Shown: piece by piece, positions 29,802 to 38,758 of the stretch
How the letters are laid out: every line of letters begins with the position of its first letter
Position numbering within the stretch: the stretch's first letter is position 1
Source: Gallionellales bacterium 39-52-133
Lineage (GTDB): Bacteria; Pseudomonadota; Gammaproteobacteria; Burkholderiales; Gallionellaceae
Assembly: GCA_002278935.1 (NCBI GenBank)
Contig: NCJL01000004.1
Span: forward strand, 124,001 to 188,000
Reading direction: 5' to 3'
DNA: 64,000 nt
Notes under the pieces: model-generated
Seen by the model: only the letters and a program-made list of their open reading frames with translations
What the model was told of the DNA's origin: nothing
Databases searched by the model: none
Translations under genes and position numbers: made by a program

Positions 29802-30688
29802 GGCATCGCAAGCAGATTTAAATAACCCTGAGTAAGTTGCTGCCCCCAGAACAGGGCGATCAAGCCGCCGCCCGCGAGGTAAGGGCCAAACGGAATCGGG
29901 ATATTGCGGCCATGGCGGAGGGCAATGATCAGGGTAATGCCGACCACTGCGCCGACAACGGAAGAAAGCATGATAACCAGCGGTAACATAGTCCAGCCCA
30001 GCCACGCGCCGATTGCGGCAAGCAGCTTGAAGTCACCATAGCCCATGCCTTCTTTGCCTGTTACCAGTTTGAAAAGCCAGTACACGCTCCAAAGCACAAG
30101 GTAGCCTGCGATCGCGCCGAGAACGGCATTGTTTAAGCTGGTAAAAGTGCCATACATGTTGACGATAATGCCCAGCCAGAGCAGTGGCAGGGTAATGTCG
30201 TCCGGTAACAGTTGCGTATCAAAATCAATAAAAGTAAGCGCGATTAAAGCCCAGATAAACAGGATTGCCGCGACTGCAGCTAACCCAAAACCAAAATGCC
30301 AGGCTGCGTAAGCGCATAAAATACCGCTGGTAGCTTCAACAACAGGGTAGCGCATCGAGATGGGGCTGCCGCACTTTTTACATTTTCCACGCAAAAACAG
30401 ATAACTTATCAGGGGAATATTTTCCAGTGCGCTAATCTGGTGACCGCAATTAGGGCAGGCAGAACGCGGCGTATGCAGATTATAAGCAGTGACTTTCGTT
30501 ACATTTTTCTCCTCCTGAACCACCTGAGTATTCAACTCGGCACATTGCATACGCCAGTCGCGTTCCATCATTTTGGGCAAGCGATGGATCACGACATTTA
30601 AAAAACTACCAACGAGCAAACCTGTCAGGCCGGACAAAAAAATAAAGAATGGAGGTGAGTCCTGCAATAACTGGAGGAAGGAAGTCAT
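29798..30688 (-). CDS. pilD: prepilin peptidase PilD
   Basis: Inner membrane aspartic protease and N-methylase that processes type IV prepilins and type II secretion pseudopilins. The 296 residues show the cytoplasmic zinc loop with two CxxC pairs (CPNCG, CKKCG) at about residues 78-105, and the two catalytic aspartate motifs FIDFDTQLLPD and GYGDFKLLA. GSFLNVVIHRLP near the N terminus is typical. It sits 67 bases after pilC and overlaps coaE. Confidence 0.97.
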   Translation of the reverse strand: MTSFLQLLQDSPPFFIFLSGLTGLLVGSFLNVVIHRLPKMMERDWRMQCAELNTQVVQEEKNVTKVTAYNLHTPRSACPNCGHQISALENIPLISYLFLRGKCKKCGSPISMRYPVVEATSGILCAYAAWHFGFGLAAVAAILFIWALIALTFIDFDTQLLPDDITLPLLWLGIIVNMYGTFTSLNNAVLGAIAGYLVLWSVYWLFKLVTGKEGMGYGDFKLLAAIGAWLGWTMLPLVIMLSSVVGAVVGITLIIALRHGRNIPIPFGPYLAGGGLIALFWGQQLTQGYLNLLAMP

Positions 30689-30755
30689 GGTGAATTATCT
30701 GGAATAAAAAAGAATACAACGTGCACGGGGGAATAAAGCTCCCCTCATGCGCGGC

Positions 30756-31976
30756 TTAGCCGACGGCCTGGCCCATTTTAAAGATGGGCAGGTACATGGC
30801 GACAACCATGCCGCCAATCAGCGTACCCAGAACCACCATAATAACGGGTTCCATCAGGCTGGAAAGTGCTTCAACCGCATCATCCACTTCTGCCTCATAA
30901 AAATCAGCCACTTTGTTCAACATGCTGTCGATCGCTCCTGCCTCTTCACCGATCGCAATCATTTGCAGCACCATATTGGGAAATACGCCTGAATTTGTCA
31001 TGGCCGAGGTCATACTGTTACCCGTGGCGACCTCGCGCTGAATTTGCTTGGTCGCGTCAAAATAAACGGCATTGCCGGAGGCTCCGGCTACCGAGTCCAG
31101 CGACTCAACCAGCGGCACGCCGGCAGCAAACATGGTGGCGAGTGTTCTGGCCCAGCGTGCAATCGTGGCAATTTTGATCAGCTGGCCAAAGATCGGGAGC
31201 TTAAGCATTATCTTGTCCATGGTGCGCTGCATCTGTTTGTTGCGCTTCCAGAAATAAAAGAAGGTATACAATCCGCCGCCAATGATAGAAAAGATCGCCC
31301 ACCACCACGTGACAAACCAGTCTGAAATAGCCATGATGACCAGCGTTGGCGTGGGCAAGTCTGCACCGAAGCTCTTGAATAATTCCTTGAACGCAGGAAT
31401 GACGAAAATCATAATCACGGCCGTGATCACAAACGCGATGACGATAATGGAAACAGGATAAAACAGTGCAGATTTGATTTTGCTCTTGATCGCGAGGATT
31501 TTTTCCTTGTAGGTTGCGATTTTATCCAGCAGATTGTCCAGGATACCGGCCGCCTCACCGGCACCGATCAGGTTGCAGAAGAGATCGTCAAATTGCAGGG
31601 GGTATTTGCGGAATGCCATTTCCAGGCTGCTGCCGGTTTCCACCTCGGTCTTGATATCCATCAGCATGCGTGCAACAGAGGGGTTGCTGTGTCCTTTACC
31701 CACAATATCGAATGACTGCAGTAAAGGCACACCGGATTTCAGCATGGTCGCGAGTTGACGGGTAAATAAAGTAATATCTTTTTCCGTGATAGCCTTGCCG
31801 CCGCTCTTGGTCTTCTTAATCGAGCTAACCTGAATACCCTGGCGTCGCAGCTGGGCAGAAGCGACTGCTGTGCCGAGTGCACGAATCTCGCCTTTTACTG
31901 TTTTCCCGCTTCTGTCCTTGCCCTCCCAGCTGTATCGAATTTCAGTAGATTTTTCAGGTTTTTTTGCGGTGGCCAT
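30756..31976 (-). CDS. pilC: type IV pilus inner membrane platform protein PilC
   Basis: Assembly platform of type IV pili (T2SF family, 406 residues) with two repeated cytoplasmic T2SF domains, each followed by hydrophobic segments. Signatures include LTRQLATMLKSGVPL in the first half, its counterpart WARTLATMFAAGVPLVESLD in the second, and the C-terminal LIGGMVVAMYLPIFKMGQAV. Usually pilB lies upstream of pilC; here the upstream neighbour is btuM, so pilB must lie elsewhere. Confidence 0.96.
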   Translation of the reverse strand: MATAKKPEKSTEIRYSWEGKDRSGKTVKGEIRALGTAVASAQLRRQGIQVSSIKKTKSGGKAITEKDITLFTRQLATMLKSGVPLLQSFDIVGKGHSNPSVARMLMDIKTEVETGSSLEMAFRKYPLQFDDLFCNLIGAGEAAGILDNLLDKIATYKEKILAIKSKIKSALFYPVSIIVIAFVITAVIMIFVIPAFKELFKSFGADLPTPTLVIMAISDWFVTWWWAIFSIIGGGLYTFFYFWKRNKQMQRTMDKIMLKLPIFGQLIKIATIARWARTLATMFAAGVPLVESLDSVAGASGNAVYFDATKQIQREVATGNSMTSAMTNSGVFPNMVLQMIAIGEEAGAIDSMLNKVADFYEAEVDDAVEALSSLMEPVIMVVLGTLIGGMVVAMYLPIFKMGQAVG

Positions 31977-32162
31977 AGTGTTACCTTAGCTAAATTTCAA
32001 AGGAAATTAGAGTAGAAATGCTGACAAAACAAACACGAATCCATAAGATTCTAAAGGAATTTTTGAATCATGCACGTCTTTCTCTTGCTTGTAAAGTGGC
32101 GGTCTCCAGTATTGCGGACAGGTAGAAATGCTGATGACCGACACCCGATAAAGCTACGTTAA

Positions 32163-32747
32163 TCAGTTATTCGCAACGCCGGGCGTTTTCTTGTACATTT
32201 CATTCCACATGATATAAATCACACTTGCCAGCGCAAGATACATCAGGCTGCCGCTCAAATAGGGAGGGTAGTATTGCGCCACTCTTCCGGCATATTCGGC
32301 AACACTCATTTCGGCGTAGCGACCAGACAACAGGAAAAAGCTTGTGTTTGAAATAACAAAAGCTGCCGAGGTGGCTAGCCACGACAGGGCTCCAAACAGT
32401 GCAAGACTGGTCCATGAATTTTGCTGCCGCGCAGCAAACCAGCGTCCGCCCAGCCACATGACTGCATAAGTTGGAATCAGGAACCAGTAGGCGGGGGTAA
32501 CGCACCAGTCGCTTACGCCAGCCACATTGATGGCGTAATAATCGATGCCGCCGGCTTCCAGTAACAAAAACACAAAGACCAGCAGCGCGGGCCATGTGGA
32601 TCGTGCCATTAGCAATCCAGCCAGCAGGAAAACAGCCAGACTGGCATCTGGCAAGCTGATTGACGAACCAAAATGGTTATAACGAGTGGCTGCCATGAGC
32701 AAAGCCAAGGCGGCTAAAATTCCCAACTGTTTGGTTTGTAATTGCAT
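32163..32747 (-). CDS. btuM: cobalamin permease BtuM (predicted)
   Basis: A 194-residue membrane protein with about six hydrophobic segments. It fits BtuM, the solitary S-component-like vitamin B12 transporter described from Thiobacillus denitrificans, in which a cysteine near residue 80 binds the cobalt and strips cyanide. Here Cys82 stands in GVSDWCVTPAYW, at the matching place. It lies 108 bases downstream of btuB on the same strand and so under the same cobalamin riboswitch, which strongly supports B12 uptake. No ECF ATPases are nearby. An ORF in another frame (32200-32595) is a shadow. Confidence 0.82.
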   Translation of the reverse strand: MQLQTKQLGILAALALLMAATRYNHFGSSISLPDASLAVFLLAGLLMARSTWPALLVFVFLLLEAGGIDYYAINVAGVSDWCVTPAYWFLIPTYAVMWLGGRWFAARQQNSWTSLALFGALSWLATSAAFVISNTSFFLLSGRYAEMSVAEYAGRVAQYYPPYLSGSLMYLALASVIYIMWNEMYKKTPGVANN

Positions 32748-32855
32748 TTAAGGCTCCTTTAGATGGATTCATCCAGTTTGTTCTACTATCGCATAGTGCT
32801 AACTGTAGCAGAAAAGTGAGAATATTGACGTGGCACTCAGCTTTTCTGTTTGTAT

Positions 32856-34673
32856 TTACTGGTAGTTCAGGCTGATAAAAAATGTACGACCCAGGGTGTT
32901 GTAGCCGTGTGCCAGCATGTATTCCCGATTGAGCAGGTTGTCGGCACGCAGTGATATATCAATGTGTTTGTCCCATTGATAGCGGCTGGTGAAATTCACC
33001 AGGCTGTAACCGCCAAGGGTTGTGCGATTGAAAGTATTAATGTCTGTATCCTCGCGCTCGCCCGAGTATTGCAACTCACCGCCGATTCTCCAGCTCCCAA
33101 GCTGCTGCGCTAGCGCAAGATTGGCAAAAGACTGGGCCCGGCGCAGTAGCAAAAGGCCGGTTTCGGTGTCACGCGGGTTTTGACGGGTTAGTGTGAACTT
33201 CACTTTGGTATCGTCAAACTGTTCCACATAATTGAGCTCAACACCGTTGATACGCGCAAGGCTAAGATTCTTTGGGGTGCCACCGCTGAAAACAATCAGG
33301 TTGTTAATTTGATTATCGAAATAGACTAAGTCCAGGCTGCGCTTATCCCTGGCGTAATGAACGCCAGCTTCGCTGTTGGCAGAGCGTTCGGGGTTCAGAC
33401 TGGGATTGCTGAAGCCAGGGTAAAACAAATCATTAAAGGTCGGCGCCTTGAATGCCGAGCTGACACTGGCGGTAAGGCGCAGTGCAGCGGAAACAGCATA
33501 TCCATATCCCAGTAATCCTGTGTTGGCCTCGCCAAAATCGGAGTAGTTATCGCGTCGTGTATTGAGCTGTAGCTGATGGTTTTCATAGTTTCCGGTAAAT
33601 CCGGCAAGAACAGAATTTACCTGGCGCTGGGTTTTGGTATAGGCGGTAGAGCTGACTACTTTCTGGTTCAGGTTTTCTGCTCCCAGCATGAGTTTGCCCC
33701 AGGTGCTGAGCGCAAGCGTATTTTGCCAGGAGGCCTGATCGTTGACCGTCTTGATGGATGAGGACGCAATTAAAACGTCATTTTTATATCCCTTGTATTC
33801 ATCCGATCCTTGGGCAAGCTGTAATTTGCTTTGCCAGCTCTCAGTCAGGCGGTTATCTGATGAAAGCGATAGTTTATTGAGTACAGAAGCGTTTTCATGG
33901 ATGTCGGTGGCTACACCAGATACATCATACTGATTGCGCCCAACGCTGTTGAAAGCGGTGGCTGACAAGCTGTGTTCAGTATTAAATGCATGGCGCAGAC
34001 TGGCGGTCAGACTGGTGTTGTCATAGCCATCATTGTCAGGATTGGCGTTGCTGGCAATAGCTGGGTTAATCGCAGAGATGCCGTCAGTTTTGAATCTGGA
34101 AATATTCAAACCAAAATCCGTATCGTGGATTTTTCCCCCTAACCCGGCAGCGGCACGATGTGAATTATTTGAGCCTATACCCGCACTGCCAATAAATGCT
34201 ATTTCACCCGCGTTTCTTCGGGTGAAAATCTGAATAACTCCCCCAATGGCATCCGAACCATACAAGCTGCTGACATTGCCGCGTACCACTTCAATACGAT
34301 CTACCTGATCCAGCATGATCTGGTCTATGGCGGTAGATCCTGTTGTGGCAGAGTTGATGCGCACTCCGTCTATCAGGACTAATACCTGATTGGCGCTGGT
34401 GCCCCGCATGAACAGACTGCTTTGTTTGCCTATGCCTCCCGATTGGTAGAACTCAACGCCGGCAAGATTTTTCAGTACCGAGGGCAAATCTGCAACCTGG
34501 GATTCCTGAATATCTTGCCGGGTAATGACACTGGTGCTGGATAGCGTTTGGTCCAGTGGCTGCTGAACTCGAGTGGCGGTAACCACTACTTCGTCGAGGC
34601 TAAGATCATCAGTAGCGTGTGCAAAAGTCGTCAGGCAGCAAAAAATTGCGGCCAGTAGTTGAATTTTTTTCAT
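32856..34673 (-). CDS. btuB: TonB-dependent vitamin B12 receptor BtuB
   Basis: Outer membrane receptor of 605 residues starting MKKIQLLAAIFC, with a signal peptide cleaved after about AHA (residue 20). The TonB box LDEVVVTATR follows, then the plug domain (DLPSVLKNLAGVEFYQ, DQVDRIEVVRGNVSSLYGSDAIGGVI) and a beta-barrel ending in the aromatic strand FFISLNYQ. Substrate assignment to cobalamin comes from the riboswitch upstream and the adjacent btuM. A longer frame to 34898 runs into the riboswitch and was rejected. Confidence 0.93.
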   Translation of the reverse strand: MKKIQLLAAIFCCLTTFAHATDDLSLDEVVVTATRVQQPLDQTLSSTSVITRQDIQESQVADLPSVLKNLAGVEFYQSGGIGKQSSLFMRGTSANQVLVLIDGVRINSATTGSTAIDQIMLDQVDRIEVVRGNVSSLYGSDAIGGVIQIFTRRNAGEIAFIGSAGIGSNNSHRAAAGLGGKIHDTDFGLNISRFKTDGISAINPAIASNANPDNDGYDNTSLTASLRHAFNTEHSLSATAFNSVGRNQYDVSGVATDIHENASVLNKLSLSSDNRLTESWQSKLQLAQGSDEYKGYKNDVLIASSSIKTVNDQASWQNTLALSTWGKLMLGAENLNQKVVSSTAYTKTQRQVNSVLAGFTGNYENHQLQLNTRRDNYSDFGEANTGLLGYGYAVSAALRLTASVSSAFKAPTFNDLFYPGFSNPSLNPERSANSEAGVHYARDKRSLDLVYFDNQINNLIVFSGGTPKNLSLARINGVELNYVEQFDDTKVKFTLTRQNPRDTETGLLLLRRAQSFANLALAQQLGSWRIGGELQYSGEREDTDINTFNRTTLGGYSLVNFTSRYQWDKHIDISLRADNLLNREYMLAHGYNTLGRTFFISLNYQ

Positions 34674-34832
34674 TTGATATTTCCGGTCAGTATGTTCCGA
34701 GCGACCCCGCTGGAACGTTATTAACACAGGAAATAAAAGGGAAGAGTGAAGTGGGCAGTAGCGGTGAACGGGAAAATCACAGCGGCGTGCCATCAACACC
34801 GCCTCCCGCAGTATTTCCTGAACTTTGTCCAA

Positions 34833-35064
34833 GGCCGGTATCCGGGCTCGCAAATTGGTCTGAAAGACCGGGCACATCGCCTTCCCATGAGCGTTCACAG
34901 TGGCTGTGTGATATGCCAGAACTGTAAAATTTCACACAATTGATTGAAATTCACAGCTCTGATTTGCTTACCGTTGCGGGGGCAGCACAGGCATCAGGAA
35001 CGAATCCTTCACCTGTTTCCCGTTTAACCGGGCAATAAAATTGCCCGGCACCTTGAAACGGCGC
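34833..35064 (-). promoter_or_regulatory. cobalamin riboswitch
   Basis: Read on the minus strand, the leader of btuB contains the hallmarks of the B12 aptamer in order: GGTGCC near 35053, GGGAA and GGTGAA with a tail of ATTC, the strongly conserved CTGCCCCCGCAACGGTAAGC near 34970-34990, and the B12 box GCCACTG at 34898-34904, closing near 34835 with GGATACCGGCC. Adenosylcobalamin binding would switch off translation or transcription of btuB and btuM. About 160 bases separate the aptamer from the btuB ATG. Confidence 0.93.
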
Positions 35065-35169
35065 GAATTATACCTTGCGCGTGCAAAAATAGCCCAAAAG
35101 TACAAATTACTTGCAGAACGTTACGCTACCATTTGACTTTTCAGGCTTTTTAAATTTATAGTTCAGCCT

Positions 35170-35370
35170 ATGCAAGTCGAATTCGAAGCCTTGGAACACA
35201 AACTGAATCAATTGGTGCAATTGAGCACACGCTTGCGCGCTGAAAATCACAAGCTGCGTCAGGAACTTGTCAACGCCTTAAGCTATGGCAAGCAATGTGA
35301 TGAAAAAATCAGCAGCGCACAGACGCGTCTGGAACGATTGCTGGCTTCAATTCCTGCGGAAGAAAAATGA
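35170..35370 (+). CDS. ZapB-like coiled-coil protein (TIGR02449 type)
   Basis: A 66-residue coiled coil (heptad-like leucines through LEHKLNQLVQLSTRLRAEN) with no other domain. Proteins of this kind directly precede zapA in many Beta- and Gammaproteobacteria and are described as cell division ZapB-like. The stop overlaps the zapA start (ATGA), supporting translational coupling and a joint role at the Z ring. Sequence identity to E. coli ZapB is not evident by eye. Confidence 0.82.
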   Translation: MQVEFEALEHKLNQLVQLSTRLRAENHKLRQELVNALSYGKQCDEKISSAQTRLERLLASIPAEEK

Positions 35371-35681
35371 TCACTGAAAAAATCAACACGCTGGATGTAA
35401 CGATACTGGACCGCGAATTTCGCGTGGCCTGTCCCAACGAGGAGCGTGCCGAGTTGCTGGATGCCGTGGCCTATCTCGATAAAAACATGCGTGAAATCAG
35501 GGATGCGGGAAAGATCACTTCGATTGAGCGCATTGCCATTATGGCAGCCCTTAATATCGCCCACGAGCTGCTGACTACGCGCCTCGGCAATGGTTTTGAC
35601 ATGTCCGATTTTAAGCGTAGAATGGAATCCATGCAGGCAGCCATCGACACAGTATTAGCGGATCAGGATGAGCTGTTTTAA
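35367..35681 (+). CDS. zapA: Z-ring associated protein ZapA
   Basis: Small cytoplasmic protein (104 residues) that crosslinks FtsZ filaments. The N-terminal globular part contains LDVTILDREFRVACPNEE, followed by the conserved LDAVAYLDKNMREIR and a C-terminal coiled coil. The position before the 6S RNA gene is the same as in many proteobacteria. The start lies in an ATGA overlap with the upstream coiled-coil gene. Confidence 0.96.
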   Translation: MITEKINTLDVTILDREFRVACPNEERAELLDAVAYLDKNMREIRDAGKITSIERIAIMAALNIAHELLTTRLGNGFDMSDFKRRMESMQAAIDTVLADQDELF

Positions 35682-35717
35682 GGAAAGCCCCGATGATAAA
35701 AAGTCAGGATTTCCAAT

Positions 35718-35896
35718 AGTTTGCACCCTGCGGTGTTCGTCAGGCTCATAATTCTTTGAACCAATAAGCTTTGCTTAGGTCGCGCCCCTTTTAATCGCTG
35801 TTGTGCGCATCCCTTGCGGATGTACCTGATGCGACGGGAACCGGCCCTCTTGAACCCAGGTTCAAGATATTGAGTCAACGGCACAGGCGGGGGGCT
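35718..35896 (+). ncRNA. ssrS: 6S RNA
   Basis: Downstream of zapA lies a sequence with 6S RNA features: 5' strand CCCTGCGGTGTTCGTCAGG, the internal GAACCAATAAGC segment, a central bubble, the 3' strand TTGAACCCAGGTTCAAG and the closing GGCACAGGC, followed by a T run. 6S RNA mimics an open promoter and binds the sigma70 polymerase holoenzyme. The position directly after zapA is the classical one. Ends are approximate by about ten bases. Confidence 0.85.
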
Positions 35897-35986
35897 TTTT
35901 TCAGGGCTTCGGTATTTGAAGTCTATCGGTAATGCGACCTTGGGTTTTTTCACCATCGGTCGCATTATTTTTTTCAGCGGAAAATA

Positions 35987-36457
35987 ATGAACATGCGTTA
36001 CTGGCTAATGAAATCAGAACCGAGCGATGTCAGCATAGACGATCTTGCCGCGCTCCCCGAACAGACGGTTGCCTGGTATGGCGTACGCAATTATCAGGCG
36101 CGCAACTTCATGCGCGACCAGATGAAAATCGGCGATGGCGTGCTGTTCTACCACTCAAATTGCAAAGTGCCCGGCATTGCCGGCATTGCGCGCGTGAGCA
36201 GCACGGCCTATCCCGATGCCACCCAGTTCGACAAATCCAGCCATTATTTTGATCCGAAATCAACCCCCGAAACACCGCGCTGGATGAATGTGGATGTGCA
36301 GTTTGTCAAAAAAATAGACATTATTTCACTGGCCGATTTGCGCACATACCCCGAGCTGGAAGGACTGCGCATCCTGCAGCGCGGCAATCGTCTGTCCATT
36401 ACCCCGCTTGATCCGGCAGAGTGGAAATTCATCACCGGGAAACTCGCCCATGCCTGA
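35987..36457 (+). CDS. EVE domain protein
   Basis: A 156-residue single-domain protein of the EVE (PUA-like) fold. It begins RYWLMKSEPSDVSIDDL and contains TVAWYGVRNYQARNFM and VLFYHSNCKVPGIAGIARV, all typical of the family, whose members bind modified bases in DNA or RNA. Its partner is unknown. The 3' end overlaps the next gene by eight bases. A second ATG six bases downstream of the first is also possible. Confidence 0.93.
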   Translation: MNMRYWLMKSEPSDVSIDDLAALPEQTVAWYGVRNYQARNFMRDQMKIGDGVLFYHSNCKVPGIAGIARVSSTAYPDATQFDKSSHYFDPKSTPETPRWMNVDVQFVKKIDIISLADLRTYPELEGLRILQRGNRLSITPLDPAEWKFITGKLAHA

Positions 36458-37256
36458 ACTGCAATGGGCCCTTTATTATTTGATACTGGGTCTGGTTGTG
36501 GGCTATTTTTCCGGGTTGCTCGGCATCGGCGGCGGCCTGCTCATGGTGCCGGTGCTGGTCTTCCTGTTTGAAGCGCAGCATATCCCCGCACACAATACTC
36601 TTCATCTCGCACTCGGCACCTCGATGGCGACCATCCTGTTCACCTCGTTCTCCAGCGCCTGGCAGCACCATGCACACCGTGCCGTGCATTGGGATATTTT
36701 TCGTTTCATTACGCCCGGGCTGTTGCTGGGCACGGCACTGGGCGCACTGATCATCGGCTATGTGGATGCGTTTTACCTGAGCATTTTCTTTGTACTGTTT
36801 GTCTATTTTGCCGCAACGCAAATGCTGCTCGGCGCCAAACCGGATGCCACGCGTGACTATCCGTCGCGCACGGAAGCCTCGCTGGCGGGCATGGTGATCG
36901 GTGCAATCAGCAGCATCGTTTCCATCGGCGGCGGCGTGCTCAGCGTGCCTTATCTGGTATGGCACAAGCTGCCCTTGCGCAATGCCATTGCCACCTCGGC
37001 TGCGCTGGGTATCCCCATTGCACTGGGCGGCAGCCTGGGCTACATCGTCAACGGTTTGTTGCGCGGCGTTACACTTCCCGCCTACAGCCTCGGTTATATT
37101 TATCTGCCCGCATTGCTGTGGCTGGTTATCGGAACCTTGGTCACCGCGCCGCTGGGCGCAAAGGCGACGCATCGGCTCCCGGTGAATATGCTCAAAAAGA
37201 TTTTTGCGCTGTTGCTGTTTGTGCTGGCAAGCAAAATGCTGTTCAAATTGCTATGA
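36450..37256 (+). CDS. TauE/SafE (DUF81) family permease
   Basis: Integral membrane protein with about eight hydrophobic segments, 268 residues from ATG 36450 (MPELQWALYYLILG). The two family repeats are visible as GYFSGLLGIGGGLLMVPVL near residue 15 and AISSIVSIGGGVLSVPYL near 150. Members export sulfur-containing or other small organic anions; substrate cannot be told here. The start overlaps the EVE gene stop, and a frame beginning at 36408 was trimmed. Confidence 0.9.
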   Translation: MPELQWALYYLILGLVVGYFSGLLGIGGGLLMVPVLVFLFEAQHIPAHNTLHLALGTSMATILFTSFSSAWQHHAHRAVHWDIFRFITPGLLLGTALGALIIGYVDAFYLSIFFVLFVYFAATQMLLGAKPDATRDYPSRTEASLAGMVIGAISSIVSIGGGVLSVPYLVWHKLPLRNAIATSAALGIPIALGGSLGYIVNGLLRGVTLPAYSLGYIYLPALLWLVIGTLVTAPLGAKATHRLPVNMLKKIFALLLFVLASKMLFKLL

Positions 37257-37325
37257 CAAGGTTGTTGAATTTATTTTTCTATCATTGCTGCCTTTCAGCC
37301 ATTCAGGCTATCCGGACGATACGCT

Positions 37326-38090
37326 ATGTTTAAAATCTTTCGCATCTTCATCCTGCTGCTGATACTTGCCGCTGTTGCACTGGGCACCTGGCGCGCAAAA
37401 ACGCGTTCTGTGGAATGGAAATACACCTTGCCGGTGAATGTCTATCTGATCAATGGCGATGGCAGCGATGTGGCCGCGGAGTATATGCGTGGCCTGAAGC
37501 TGTCTGACTTCAAGCCGCTGGAAGCATTCATGCAGGAAGAAGCGGCACGCTATGGCCATGCGTCACGTGCCTCCATAGAGGTCAGGCTGGGCGGCATACT
37601 GGCAACTCAACCGCCGGCCCCGCCGCAAGATGGCAGCGTGCTGAAAGTCATTTTCTGGAGCCTGAAAATGCGCTGGTGGGCGTTTCGCCATGCGGAGATC
37701 AAGGGAGCTGGCCAGCAAGTAAAATTATTTTTGCTCTATTTTGACCCGGCGCTCAGCAGTCGTCTCGCGCATTCCACCGGTTTGCAGAAGGGGCTGATCG
37801 GCAGGGTAAATGTGTTTGCGTCACGCGACATGGCCAGCCAGAACAATGTGGTGATTGCCCATGAATTCTTGCACACGCTGGGCGCGACGGACAAATATGA
37901 TCTTGCCACCAATCAACCGATCTTTCCGGACGGATATGCAATTCCCGGGCAACTGCCTTTATTGCCTCAACGCTTTGCCGAGATCATGGCCGGTCGCATG
38001 CCGTTGAGCGAGAACAAGGCTGCCATACCCGAGGGCTTGCATGAGGCCGTGATAGGCGAGAAAACCGCTGCGGAAATCAACTGGCACTGA
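37326..38090 (+). CDS. membrane-anchored putative zinc metallopeptidase
   Basis: A 254-residue protein with an N-terminal membrane segment (residues 4-21) and a likely periplasmic body. The zinc motif HEFLHTLGATDKYD near residue 180 (HExxH followed by a downstream Asp) fits a metzincin- or gluzincin-like active site. I do not recognise the family by name. It lies 11 bases before an M15-type peptidase-like gene, so the pair may act together on the cell wall or on periplasmic proteins; this is inference. Confidence 0.75.
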   Translation: MFKIFRIFILLLILAAVALGTWRAKTRSVEWKYTLPVNVYLINGDGSDVAAEYMRGLKLSDFKPLEAFMQEEAARYGHASRASIEVRLGGILATQPPAPPQDGSVLKVIFWSLKMRWWAFRHAEIKGAGQQVKLFLLYFDPALSSRLAHSTGLQKGLIGRVNVFASRDMASQNNVVIAHEFLHTLGATDKYDLATNQPIFPDGYAIPGQLPLLPQRFAEIMAGRMPLSENKAAIPEGLHEAVIGEKTAAEINWH

Positions 38091-38101
38091 GTTGAACTTT
38101 A

Positions 38102-38737
38102 ATGTATAAGTATTTGATTGTATTGAATATTTTATGCGCATTGTTGCTGAGCAGTGTGGCGCACGGGCAAACCTGCCATTATCAGGACTGGCACTGGAAC
38201 GTTAAACAGAAACGGGTGGTTGAGCTCAGGAATGTGGTGAAGGATTATGCAATGCTCACGCCTGACGAGGTGGACACGCAAAGCGGCTGCAGTGTCTGTG
38301 TGGAAGACCAGCAGGTGATCAGGCTCTCCGGCCTGCCAGAATTTTCCGTATGCAAGCGCTATGCGCCCATGGTGCGGGACGCTCTCGAGCGGCTTATCGG
38401 TCAGGGCGAGAAAATCAATTCAGTGATCGCCTATCGCGTGGGCCGCACGCGCGGCGATATCGATGCGCGCGGCAATCGTACCGGCTTCAGCAATCATTCC
38501 TATGGCGTGGCGATAGACATTAACGCCGGGCACAATGGCCTGTATGAAAATTGCCCGCAGTTTGGCGCGCACTGCAAACTGGTTCACGGCGGCCCGTGGC
38601 GTCCGCAGCACGACCCGTTCAGCCTGCACCGGGAAGGCAATATCGTAAAGGCCTTCACGCATGCAGGTTTCAAGTGGGGCGGTGAAATTCAGGGTAAACA
38701 AAAAGACTTCATGCATTTTTCGCTGACCGGTTATTAA
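38102..38737 (+). CDS. M15-like D,D-carboxypeptidase, secreted
   Basis: A 211-residue protein with a signal peptide (residues 1-22, ending VAHG). The zinc motifs of the M15/VanY-like fold are visible: SNHSYGVAIDIN (HxxxxxxD) near residue 132 and DFMHFSLTGY at the C terminus. Four cysteines near residues 25-80 may form disulfides. It probably trims peptidoglycan stem peptides. The signal peptide is encoded by one copy of the 31 bp AT-rich motif (38106-38136). Confidence 0.82.
   Translation: MYKYLIVLNILCALLLSSVAHGQTCHYQDWHWNVKQKRVVELRNVVKDYAMLTPDEVDTQSGCSVCVEDQQVIRLSGLPEFSVCKRYAPMVRDALERLIGQGEKINSVIAYRVGRTRGDIDARGNRTGFSNHSYGVAIDINAGHNGLYENCPQFGAHCKLVHGGPWRPQHDPFSLHREGNIVKAFTHAGFKWGGEIQGKQKDFMHFSLTGY
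38106..38136 (+). repeat. 31 bp AT-rich motif, copy 4 (signal peptide of the M15-like gene)
   Basis: This copy starts two bases after the ATG and reads KYLIVLNIL, the same frame as copy 3. Its first 24 bases differ from copy 5 at only two positions. Confidence 0.8.
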
Positions 38738-38758
38738 AGCAGGATTGACTGAACAACC

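Noticed and set aside
32070..32162. 30-codon open frame on + between pilC and btuM (MHVFLLLVKWRS...)
   Set aside because: It has a weak AAAGGAA ahead of the ATG but no recognisable protein feature and lies between minus-strand genes. The evidence is too thin to call it a gene.
34674..34898. N-terminal extension of btuB
   Set aside because: It is translated riboswitch sequence, and the signal peptide begins at the ATG at 34673.
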